Shown here: one piece after another, positions 7,310 to 15,230 of the stretch | Layout of the letters: every line of letters begins with the position of its first letter | Position numbering within the stretch: the first letter of the stretch is position 1 | From: an uncultured Lachnospiraceae bacterium | Lineage (GTDB): Bacteria > Bacillota > Clostridia > Lachnospirales > Lachnospiraceae | NCBI GenBank assembly: GCA_900550235.1 | Contig: URRQ01000009.1 | Coordinates: 1-62,701 of the forward strand | Length of the DNA: 62,701 nucleotides | Reading direction: 5' to 3' | Position numbers and translations under genes: made by a program | Notes under the pieces: model-generated | The model's database searches: none | Told to the model about the DNA's origin: nothing | The model's input: the letters and a program-made list of their open reading frames with translations, nothing else

Positions 7310-8128
7310 ATGTACAAAGCAGATTTACATTTACATACAAAAGTGTCAGATGGAAGTGAGGATATGGAAGAAATTTTGGATATGGCCAAGCACATGGGAA
7401 TCACGCATCTGTCCATTACAAATCACGATACAACGCAAAGAACAGAAGAATATATAGAGAAAGCGAAAAAACAAGGAATCCAGGCAATTCCGGGAGTTGA
7501 GATGTCAGCGTATGATTCGCAAGCTGGAGTGCGCGTCCATATTTTAGGATATAATTATACAGGGGTATCTCATATAGAAAAGATTGGCGCGGAGACTTTA
7601 CGAAAACGGACAGAGAATGGCTATCGATACATTGAAGTTTTGAATAAGATTGGGTATCGAGCAGACGTAGAAGAAATAAAAAAATTAACAACGAGCGCTA
7701 TTTATAAACAACACATCTTAGCATATTTGATGAAAACAGGTCAAACAGATGAAATTTTTGGAGACGTATATTATAAGGAATTCAAAAATGGAGGACCGTG
7801 CAGCTTTGATGTGGAATATCCGGACGCAGTAGCATGTGTGCGGGCAATCTGCGCGGACGGAGGAATTGCGGTGTTGGCGCATCCGGGGCAGCAGAATAAT
7901 TTTTCTCTTCTTCCGAAACTTGTAGAAGCTGGATTAAAGGGAATTGAGTATAACCATCCGTCTCATCACGAGGAACATCGGAGAAAGGTGAGAGAAGAAG
8001 CGGAGAAATTCGGATTATTTATGACCGGAGGAAGTGATTTTCATGGGCTCTATGAGAAAACGAAAACAACGCTTGGAGCTTATCCTGCCCATGAATCCAG
8101 CAGAGTCTTATTTGAAAAGAAATTTTAA
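7310..8128 (+). CDS. PHP domain phosphoesterase
   Basis: A 272-residue protein of the PHP superfamily, related to RNase AM/YciV and other nucleoside 3',5'-bisphosphate phosphatases. Metal-binding motifs are HLHTKVSDG at the N-terminus, ITNHDT near residue 38, a PGVEM segment near residue 64, LAHPGQ near residue 187, and a C-terminal GGSDFHG. It is cytoplasmic. The start at 7310 follows GCGGAGGAAAAAT; an earlier in-frame start at 7268 lies inside the promoter region. The exact substrate cannot be read from the sequence. Confidence 0.9.
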   Translation: MYKADLHLHTKVSDGSEDMEEILDMAKHMGITHLSITNHDTTQRTEEYIEKAKKQGIQAIPGVEMSAYDSQAGVRVHILGYNYTGVSHIEKIGAETLRKRTENGYRYIEVLNKIGYRADVEEIKKLTTSAIYKQHILAYLMKTGQTDEIFGDVYYKEFKNGGPCSFDVEYPDAVACVRAICADGGIAVLAHPGQQNNFSLLPKLVEAGLKGIEYNHPSHHEEHRRKVREEAEKFGLFMTGGSDFHGLYEKTKTTLGAYPAHESSRVLFEKKF

Positions 8129-8137
8129 ATGAAAAAA

Positions 8138-8163
8138 GAGCCGGAAAAATCCGGCTCAATATA
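8138..8163 (-). terminator. Intrinsic terminator of the hydrolase / citrate synthase transcript
   Basis: GAGCCGG / CCGGCTC hairpin (8138-8157). On the minus strand it is followed by T6, so it mainly terminates the minus-strand operon; the plus-strand tail is weak. Confidence 0.75.
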
Positions 8164-8172
8164 CGAGAAGTC

Positions 8173-9099
8173 TTATTTACGTCTTCTTTTTTCCATCCAG
8201 GCATATAGATCTTGGAATACCTTTTTTCGGTCAATTTCATTTAGAATTTCGTGTCTGTCTTTTTCATAAAGTTTTAGAGAAACATCGGTAAATTCTTTTT
8301 TATATTTCTTATAGACCTGTACAACACCTTTTCCGAAGTTGCCAACAGGGTCATCTTTTCCTGCAACAAAAAATACAGGAAGATCCTTTGGTATTTTTTG
8401 GAAGTTTTCTTCTTTCAGAAGGTGTTCCATACCTCGAAACATATGATAATAAGCATTTACAGTAAATGTAAAGGTACACCAAGGGTGTTTTAAATAGTTG
8501 TCAACATTTTCGGAATTTCTGCTTAACCAGTCCATACTTGTACGGGCTGGTTCAAATTTTTTATTATAGCCGCCAAATGCCATGTTATTAACAAAAGTAC
8601 TTCGATAGGTCCAGCCTTTGATTGCAGCCACGATACGACACAAGTATTTACCAAGTTTGACAAGAAACAATGGCTGATTGCCGGTACCCATGATGATAGC
8701 GCCGGCAAGTCCGCTCCCATGCAGTGTAAGATACTGACGAGTCAAGAATGATCCCATACTATGTCCTAACATAAAGTAAGGAATATCCAGATACTTTTCG
8801 GAAGTAAGCTGTCGCAATTGATGAATATCTCCGATTACATACTCATTTCCTTGATCTTTACCAAAATAACCATGCAGTTCTTCCGATAATACAGATTCTC
8901 CGTGACCAAGATGATCTTGCCCGACAACGTAATATCCTCTCGTGTTTAGGTAGTTGGCAAATTCGTCATATCGCTCTATGTATTCCACCATACCATGAGA
9001 AATCTGAAGGATGGCTTTTACCTTACCTTCAGGAATCCATTCAATGGCATGAATCTGAGTCTGACCATCCTGAGAAGGATAATAAAAATGTTGTTTCAT
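8173..9099 (-). CDS. Alpha/beta hydrolase, monoglyceride lipase-like
   Basis: A 308-residue serine hydrolase of the Hydrolase_4 (lysophospholipase / monoacylglycerol lipase) type. The nucleophile elbow is GHSMGS, the HG motif is QISHGMVEYIERY near residue 34, the acid is in AGKDDPVGNFGKG and the histidine in EKDRHEILNE near the end. GQDHLGHGES is the usual cap-proximal motif. There is no signal peptide. The start follows GGAGGAC within the last codons of the citrate synthase gene, so the two are probably co-transcribed. The natural ester substrate is unknown. Confidence 0.88.
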   Translation of the reverse strand: MKQHFYYPSQDGQTQIHAIEWIPEGKVKAILQISHGMVEYIERYDEFANYLNTRGYYVVGQDHLGHGESVLSEELHGYFGKDQGNEYVIGDIHQLRQLTSEKYLDIPYFMLGHSMGSFLTRQYLTLHGSGLAGAIIMGTGNQPLFLVKLGKYLCRIVAAIKGWTYRSTFVNNMAFGGYNKKFEPARTSMDWLSRNSENVDNYLKHPWCTFTFTVNAYYHMFRGMEHLLKEENFQKIPKDLPVFFVAGKDDPVGNFGKGVVQVYKKYKKEFTDVSLKLYEKDRHEILNEIDRKKVFQDLYAWMEKRRRK

Positions 9100-9105
9100 G
9101 ATAGC

Positions 9106-10476
9106 TTATCTGTCCTCCATTTTGACATAATCTCTGTAAGGAGCAAGTGGTTTGTATGCCGGACGGATGATTTTGTCCACATTTTTCAATTCTTCCAAAC
9201 GATGTGCGCTCCAGCCGACGATACGTGCAGCGGCAAAGATAGGAGTGTACAGTTCTTTTGGAAGACCAAGCATTTCATATACAAGACCGCTGTAAAAGTC
9301 TACGTTGGCATTGACACCTTTATACATTTTGCGGCGTTCGCTGATGATTTCCGGAGCCATATGTTCCACAGTTTCATAGAGTGCATATTCTTTTTCGTAA
9401 CCTTTTTCTACGGCAAGCTTCTTTACAAAGTCTTTGAAAATCTCCGCTCTTGGATCAGAGACAGAATAAATCGCATGTCCCATTCCGTAGATTAATCCCT
9501 TCTGATCAAAAGCTTTTTTGTCCAAAAGATCGATGAGATATTGACGGATCTGATCTTTGTCTGTCCAGTCCGTAAGTTTTTCCTTCATATCTGCAAACAT
9601 GGAAGTTACTTTGATGTTGGCGCCGCCGTGTTTTGGTCCCTTCAGAGAAGCCATGGCAGCGGCCATTGTGGAGTAAGTATCCGTGCCGGAGGATGTAACT
9701 ACGTGGGTTGTAAATGTAGAGTTGTTACCTCCGCCGTGATCCATGTGGAGTACAAGAGCCATATCAAGGACAGTTGCTTCAAATTTTGTATATTTTCGAT
9801 CTTCGCGAAGCATCATAAGAATATTTTCTGCAGTAGAAAGCTCCGGTTTTGGCGCGTAGATATATAAATCCTGTCCCATACGATAGTTGTATGCATGATA
9901 GCCATATACCATCATCATTGGGAATTGGCTGATCAAGTTCAGACATTGACGCAGTACATTTGGAATAGAAGTATCATCTGCGTTGTCATCATAGGAATAA
10001 AGATTGAGAATCGATCTAGAAAGACTGTTCATCATATCTTTACTCGGCGCTTTCATGATAATATCTCTTACGAAAGTCGGCGGAAGAGTACGTCTTTCAA
10101 TTAAAGTCTGTTTAAATTCCTCTAATTCTGTTTTGTTTGGAAGTTCACCAAATAAAAGAAGATATGTAATTTCTTCAAAACCAAAATGATCGTCGGTTAA
10201 GAAACCTGATACAAGATCTTTAATGTTATAACCTCTGTAATACAGATTGCCGGCGCAAGGCACTTCTTCACCATTGACGATTCTCTTCGCGCAAACGTCG
10301 GAAATATTGGTGAGACCTGCAAGAACACCTTTTCCGTTAAGATCGCGGAGACCTCTTTTGACATCATATTGTGTATAAAGTTCACGATCTATCGCATTAT
10401 TTTTTTCACAGAGATCAGCAAGCTGTTTGATTTTCGGAGTGACTTCAAATAATGTTTTTGCTAAATCCTTTTTCAT
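9106..10476 (-). CDS. gltA: Citrate synthase
   Basis: Condenses acetyl-CoA and oxaloacetate to citrate. The 456-residue protein has the family catalytic elements: the histidine in MDHGGGNNSTFT, the second histidine in GMGHAIYSVSDPRAEIF, and the aspartate in NVDFYSGLVYEMLG. The N-terminal extension of about 50 residues before the core is as in the citrate synthases of Lachnospiraceae, where the enzyme probably feeds a partial oxidative branch toward glutamate. AAGGAGGGTATGT directly upstream fixes the start at 10476. No other TCA-cycle gene is nearby. The symbol citZ is also used in Firmicutes. Confidence 0.94.
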   Translation of the reverse strand: MKKDLAKTLFEVTPKIKQLADLCEKNNAIDRELYTQYDVKRGLRDLNGKGVLAGLTNISDVCAKRIVNGEEVPCAGNLYYRGYNIKDLVSGFLTDDHFGFEEITYLLLFGELPNKTELEEFKQTLIERRTLPPTFVRDIIMKAPSKDMMNSLSRSILNLYSYDDNADDTSIPNVLRQCLNLISQFPMMMVYGYHAYNYRMGQDLYIYAPKPELSTAENILMMLREDRKYTKFEATVLDMALVLHMDHGGGNNSTFTTHVVTSSGTDTYSTMAAAMASLKGPKHGGANIKVTSMFADMKEKLTDWTDKDQIRQYLIDLLDKKAFDQKGLIYGMGHAIYSVSDPRAEIFKDFVKKLAVEKGYEKEYALYETVEHMAPEIISERRKMYKGVNANVDFYSGLVYEMLGLPKELYTPIFAAARIVGWSAHRLEELKNVDKIIRPAYKPLAPYRDYVKMEDR

Positions 10477-10550
10477 ACATACCCTCCTTATAGTGTTAAA
10501 AATTAAATTTATTATACTCAATTGTCAGAATAATTACAATGAATAAGATA

Positions 10551-10613
10551 TTAAAAGATTCTTAAGAAATTTTATCATCTGCTCTTAAAAAATATCTGAT
10601 AATCTTGTATACT
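10551..10613 (+). promoter_or_regulatory. Promoter and candidate direct-repeat operator of the response regulator gene
   Basis: TTAAAA (10585-10590) and TATACT (10608-10613) have a 17-base spacer. Upstream, TTAAAA-N5-TTAAGA (10551-10567) forms 11-bp direct repeats of the kind bound by OmpR/PhoB-family regulators such as PhoP or CiaR, which would fit autoregulation. The binding itself is inference. Confidence 0.45.
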
Positions 10614-10631
10614 ACAAGGGAGGTGATGAAA

Positions 10632-11327
10632 ATGTACAATATATTAGTATGTGATGATGACAAAGAGATCGTAGAAGCGATCGAAATATATTTGACACAA
10701 GAGGGGTATAACGTATTGAAAGCCTATGATGGCGAAGAAGCGTTAAAGGTATTAAAGAAAGAAAATGTAGACTTACTTGTAATTGATGTGATGATGCCGA
10801 GACTGGATGGAATTCGGGCAACACTTAAGATTCGCGAAGAAAACAGTCTGCCGATCATTATTCTGTCTGCAAAATCAGAAGATGCAGATAAGATTTTAGG
10901 ATTAAATGTAGGGGCAGATGATTACGTTACGAAACCATTTAATCCGTTGGAACTTGTGGCGAGAGTAAAATCTCAGATTCGCAGGTATACAAAGCTTGGA
11001 AGTACGGTAGTGGACACAAAGAAATCTGTCTATACTGTCGGAGGGCTTACAATTGACGATGACTTAAAAGAGGTAACAGTTGACGGTGAGACCGTGAAGC
11101 TTACCCCTATTGAATATAATATTTTATTGTTACTGGTAAAAAATCAGGGAAAAGTATTTTCTATCGATCAAATATATGAAAGTATCTGGAACGAAGATGC
11201 AATCGGAGCGGATAATACGGTGGCGGTACATATTCGCCATATCCGTGAGAAGATAGAGATCAATCCGAAAGAACCACGATATTTGAAGGTTGTATGGGGA
11301 GTTGGTTATAAGATAGAAAAACTTTAG
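10632..11327 (+). CDS. OmpR/VanR-type response regulator
   Basis: A 231-residue two-component regulator. The receiver domain has the acidic pair DDD at 8-10, phosphoacceptor D52 (LLVIDVMMP), the conserved threonine/serine (IILSAKS) and lysine in DYVTKPFNPLELVARVK. The C-terminal winged helix (PIEYNILLLL ... AVHIRHIREKIE) is the OmpR type. The start follows GGGAGGTGATGAAA; an earlier TTG start would place the start inside the -10 box. The next gene is its likely partner kinase, 12 bases downstream. The targets are unknown. Confidence 0.93.
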   Translation: MYNILVCDDDKEIVEAIEIYLTQEGYNVLKAYDGEEALKVLKKENVDLLVIDVMMPRLDGIRATLKIREENSLPIIILSAKSEDADKILGLNVGADDYVTKPFNPLELVARVKSQIRRYTKLGSTVVDTKKSVYTVGGLTIDDDLKEVTVDGETVKLTPIEYNILLLLVKNQGKVFSIDQIYESIWNEDAIGADNTVAVHIRHIREKIEINPKEPRYLKVVWGVGYKIEKL

Positions 11328-11339
11328 AAGGGAGTATCT

Positions 11340-13943
11340 ATGAAAAAATGGTATCAATCTTCTGTGTGTAAAGGACTCCTGTTGTTAGCGGCTCATGTGT
11401 CTGCGGTAGCGTTGGCGATTTGTATCGGAATCGGTTTATTCTATCCGGGACAAGATTACGGTCAGATTTTCTTGGATAAAGGAACCGGAAAGTATGAAGA
11501 TACAAGAGGATTTTCCAATGCATTACAAGAAAAAGCATGGGATATTCTGGCTTTGTCAGGTTATAAGAAAGTTCTTTGCACAGAAGGAAAATATGATCCG
11601 GAAAAAGTGATTGATATTGAGCAGTTTGCAAAGGATAGCACAGTTGCCAAAGAACCGGGCGAATTGAGCTTCAAACTGAAAGATTTGATTGGACTGGAAG
11701 AAAACCGTACAGAGATTCTCGTTTGTCAGAGACCGGAAGAGAGCATGAAATACCATTATTTGACGGAAGAACAATTTATACGTGAAGTAAGGGAAAACGG
11801 GTATCGTTTTCCGGAGGAAGAAGAGAGTGGATTTCAAACAGAGGAAGTGCTGTCAGAGATTCAAGACGCCGAGATATCACCACAAGGTGAAGTGGTAGAT
11901 AAAGATGGAAAACAGGTGTATACCGAAGTCTGGTATATGGATCATGGAATTTACAAAAATCTAAAAACAGTATCCGGGAAATCCTTGCAGGAACTTGCCA
12001 ATGAGTCGAAGAAGTGGAATGGAAAACTTAATGAGATGGTTATCATGATCGAACAGGAAGCTGTGGCATTGCAGGATTACTATTCAACTTATGAAAATAC
12101 TGGAGAGCTGTATGCGAATGGGGAAACGAATTTGAAGTTTCTTTTGATAGATTATGAAACAGGTGAAGTGGAAAGTAATATCGAACGATTCAATGGAGCA
12201 AACGCAAAGGAGATAAAAGCTACAGGCGCCGAGGCAATCGATAGCGATCTCACAAGTAAGGGGAAATATGTCGATATCGCTCCAACACTTGCAGATTGTA
12301 AGACAAACCTGCCTTCTGATAATATCTCTTTGTATCAATGGAAACGCGGAGTGTCTTCACATTTAAATTATAGTAAAGATTATCGCTTTATAGTCTCTGT
12401 GGACACGATGTATCCGATTCAAGATGAGTTTTATGAGCGAAATCAGTCCTATGTAAAATATATGCCGTGGGTAGATCAAGTGCTCATCATTGGCAGTCTG
12501 TCTATTATTGTATTTTTAATCTGCCTGATCTGGCTAACAGCTGTGGCAGGTCATAGTAATGGAGAAGACGGAATCAAATTACTGTTTTTTGATAAGTGGA
12601 AGACGGAAATCTGGCTTTGCCTTATGATAGGAACCTCGCTTGTGATCGCACTGCCGCTTAATCTTGTAGATGGGTATATATACAACTGGAACGAAGTGTT
12701 GCAGAGAGGACAGATTGCGGGAGATGCGATGTTCGTAGTTGGAGCGGCGGCCGCGATGACATGTGCTTGCTTCTTAACGGTATATTTAAGTCTTGTCAGA
12801 GTATTGAAAGCAAAGACTCTTTGGAAGAACAGCTTAACGAAATTGTTGTGCAAGATGGTCAAATATATTTGGCAGAATCGAAGCAGTATTACGAAGCTGA
12901 TCGTAGCAGGTGTTGGATTGTTCCTTGTAAACTTTATGGTACTGACAGGAAGCGGTTTCTTTGTACTTCTTGCCATGGCGGTAGATGTAGCGGCAGTACT
13001 TTATCTTGCGAAACTTGCGATTGAGAAGACGCGGATTAAAAAAGGTATTATGAAGATTGCGGCAGGAGATACGGACTACAAAATTCCGGTGGATAACCTG
13101 ACCGGTGAGAATAAAGAGATGGCAGAGATGGTCAATCACATCGGAGAAGGAATCCAAAATGCGGTGGAAAAGAGTTTGAAAGACGAACGATTAAAAACCG
13201 ATCTGATCACCAACGTATCTCACGATATTAAGACGCCGCTTACTTCTATTATTAACTATGTAGGGCTTTTGAAACAAGAGCACTTTGAAGATCCGAAGAT
13301 TCAGAGATATTTGGACATCTTAGATCAGAAATCTCAGCGTTTGAAAACATTGACCGAAGATGTTGTAGAAGCGTCTAAGATCAGCTCCGGCAATATCAAC
13401 TTGGAATTTATTAATTTGAATCTTGTGGAAATGATTCACCAGACAACCGGAGAGTTTACAGAGAAATTTGAAAAGAAAAACTTAACAGCAGTTGTAACAG
13501 TTCCGGATGAACCGGCAATTGTACGAGTAGATGGTCGTCGTATGTGGCGTGTTATCGAGAACGTTTACAATAATGCGGCAAAATATGCGATGCCGGGAAC
13601 GAGAGTATATGCAGATCTCTCTATGAATAAGAATCTTGTATTATTTTCTTTGAAAAATGTATCGGAATATCCGCTGAATATCACAGCAGATGAGCTGATG
13701 GAACGATTTACACGAGGCGACGTGTCGAGAACGACAGAAGGAAGCGGACTTGGACTTTCAATCGCTCAGAATCTAACAAAGATGCAGGGTGGAGAATTTA
13801 AGCTTTATGTAGATGGAGATCTGTTTAAAGTTATGATCAGTTTTCCACGGATTCGACCAAAAGTAGAGAAGCCGGAGTGGGCAGAAAAGGCTGAAAAAGC
13901 AAGGTCGGAGATGTACAAAGAAGTGGACGAAACAAAAGAGTAA
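11340..13943 (+). CDS. Large membrane sensor histidine kinase
   Basis: An 867-residue kinase partnered with the preceding regulator. One membrane segment near residues 14-34 precedes an extracytoplasmic domain of about 340 residues without a recognised fold. Four or more further membrane segments follow (about 382-402, 424-444, 462-485, 519-550), then a HAMP-like linker, the dimerisation domain with NVSHDIKTPLTS (phosphoacceptor H628), and an HATPase with NNAAKYAMPG and GSGLGLSIAQ. The large sensor plus multi-spanning region is unusual beside a VanR-type regulator, whose kinases are normally about 400 residues. The ligand is unknown. Confidence 0.9.
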   Translation: MKKWYQSSVCKGLLLLAAHVSAVALAICIGIGLFYPGQDYGQIFLDKGTGKYEDTRGFSNALQEKAWDILALSGYKKVLCTEGKYDPEKVIDIEQFAKDSTVAKEPGELSFKLKDLIGLEENRTEILVCQRPEESMKYHYLTEEQFIREVRENGYRFPEEEESGFQTEEVLSEIQDAEISPQGEVVDKDGKQVYTEVWYMDHGIYKNLKTVSGKSLQELANESKKWNGKLNEMVIMIEQEAVALQDYYSTYENTGELYANGETNLKFLLIDYETGEVESNIERFNGANAKEIKATGAEAIDSDLTSKGKYVDIAPTLADCKTNLPSDNISLYQWKRGVSSHLNYSKDYRFIVSVDTMYPIQDEFYERNQSYVKYMPWVDQVLIIGSLSIIVFLICLIWLTAVAGHSNGEDGIKLLFFDKWKTEIWLCLMIGTSLVIALPLNLVDGYIYNWNEVLQRGQIAGDAMFVVGAAAAMTCACFLTVYLSLVRVLKAKTLWKNSLTKLLCKMVKYIWQNRSSITKLIVAGVGLFLVNFMVLTGSGFFVLLAMAVDVAAVLYLAKLAIEKTRIKKGIMKIAAGDTDYKIPVDNLTGENKEMAEMVNHIGEGIQNAVEKSLKDERLKTDLITNVSHDIKTPLTSIINYVGLLKQEHFEDPKIQRYLDILDQKSQRLKTLTEDVVEASKISSGNINLEFINLNLVEMIHQTTGEFTEKFEKKNLTAVVTVPDEPAIVRVDGRRMWRVIENVYNNAAKYAMPGTRVYADLSMNKNLVLFSLKNVSEYPLNITADELMERFTRGDVSRTTEGSGLGLSIAQNLTKMQGGEFKLYVDGDLFKVMISFPRIRPKVEKPEWAEKAEKARSEMYKEVDETKE

Positions 13944-13952
13944 TGAAGAGAA

Positions 13953-13992
13953 AAAAGACAGGGAAAAATTCAAAAAGTTCCCTGTCTTTTCT
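13953..13992 (+). terminator. Intrinsic terminator after the sensor kinase gene
   Basis: AAAAGACAGGGAA / TTCCCTGTCTTTT, perfect 13-base arms with a T-rich end. Confidence 0.85.
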
Positions 13993-14009
13993 GTTGCGTT
14001 TATGGAGAA

Positions 14010-14038
14010 TTGGCATTACAATAGAAAATGCATATAAA
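14010..14038 (+). promoter_or_regulatory. SigA-type promoter of the methyltransferase / exported protein pair
   Basis: TTGGCA (14010-14015) and TATAAA (14033-14038) are spaced by 17 bases, upstream of the start at 14073. Confidence 0.55.
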
Positions 14039-14072
14039 GATATTTTAACAAATTGATATAGATATAGAAGGT

Positions 14073-15230
14073 ATGAAAATGGAAGAAATCAGAGCGGTTT
14101 TAGAGCAATGTTTTACATTAGATTTTATAAGCGGAACAATCAGTAATCCACGAGAAAAAGGTGGAGTTACGAAGGTAAAGATTCGCCCGATGCTCGTGAA
14201 AGAGAAACTGATATTTCAGTTCGAGGCGTTTGAAAACAATCAGGCATTTCATGAAAATGTAAGCGCAGAAGAGGCTGTGATAAAAGTACAGAAGTATATG
14301 GAACTGTTTAAGCAGCTTCAGATGATGACAAAGACAGTAAATTACACAATTTTGGTTAGCAAAAAGGGGAAAGTGACAGTACAGAAAAAAGGAGTCAAAG
14401 GAGAGGTCAAGAAGGTAGATTTATCCCATAATCGTTCTAAAAAATATATTTTGGAAGAGGGAGTGAAAGTACCGTTCCTTTATGATCTTGGGGTACAGAC
14501 GGCAGATGGGAAGATTGTGAAGAGTCGATTCGATAAATTTAGGCAGATCAATCGTTTTCTCGAATTTATTGAAGACATCTTACCGCAGCTTGCGAAGGAC
14601 AAAGAAGTGACTATTTTAGACTTTGGCTGTGGAAAATCTTATCTCACATTTGCCATGTATTATTACTTGCACGAATTGAAGGGGTATGATATTCGAATTA
14701 TCGGTTTGGATCTGAAAAAAGATGTGATCCGGTTGTGTAATGAATTAAGCGAAAAGTATGGATATGAGAAACTGAAGTTTTTGAAAGGCAATATTGCGGA
14801 TTATACAGGTGTTGATGAGGTAGATATGGTTGTGACCTTACATGCATGTGATACGGCAACAGATTTTGCCCTCGCAAAAGCAGTCGGCTGGAATGCGAAA
14901 GTAATCTTATCGGTTCCGTGTTGCCAACATGAATTAAACGGGCAGATTCAGAACGATATGTTAGCGCCGGTTTTAAAATATGGTTTGATCAAAGAACGAA
15001 TGGCAGCGCTCATCACAGATGCGCTTCGCGCAGAGTATCTGGAGGGAGAAGGTTATGATGCACAGATCTTAGAATTTATCGATATGGAGCATACACCGAA
15101 GAATATTCTGATTCGTGCGGTGAAGACGGGGAAAAAGAAAGCAAACAAAGAAGAGATAAAAAATTGTGAGAAACAGTTGCATGTTTCTCCAATGTTGGGG
15201 AGACTTTTAGAAGATAAAGGGGAGTTATAG
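14073..15230 (+). CDS. SAM-dependent methyltransferase (Methyltransf_32-like)
   Basis: A 385-residue cytoplasmic protein with an N-terminal domain of about 150 residues and a class I methyltransferase domain. The SAM loop is ILDFGCGKSYLTFAMYYYL near residue 187, the acidic strand is IIGLDLKK, and a later motif reads VVTLHACDTATDFALAKA followed by SVPCCQHELN. The HACDTATD and PCCQ motifs match the Methyltransf_32 group, which includes poorly characterised proteins related to METTL25. An RNA or protein substrate is possible; none is shown. The stop codon is directly followed by the ATG of the next gene, so the two are translationally linked. Confidence 0.85.
   Translation: MKMEEIRAVLEQCFTLDFISGTISNPREKGGVTKVKIRPMLVKEKLIFQFEAFENNQAFHENVSAEEAVIKVQKYMELFKQLQMMTKTVNYTILVSKKGKVTVQKKGVKGEVKKVDLSHNRSKKYILEEGVKVPFLYDLGVQTADGKIVKSRFDKFRQINRFLEFIEDILPQLAKDKEVTILDFGCGKSYLTFAMYYYLHELKGYDIRIIGLDLKKDVIRLCNELSEKYGYEKLKFLKGNIADYTGVDEVDMVVTLHACDTATDFALAKAVGWNAKVILSVPCCQHELNGQIQNDMLAPVLKYGLIKERMAALITDALRAEYLEGEGYDAQILEFIDMEHTPKNILIRAVKTGKKKANKEEIKNCEKQLHVSPMLGRLLEDKGEL

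Noticed and set aside
9106..10521. Longer citrate synthase start at 10521
   Set aside because: The extra 15 residues are not family-like, and AAGGAGGGTATGT fits the ATG at 10476.
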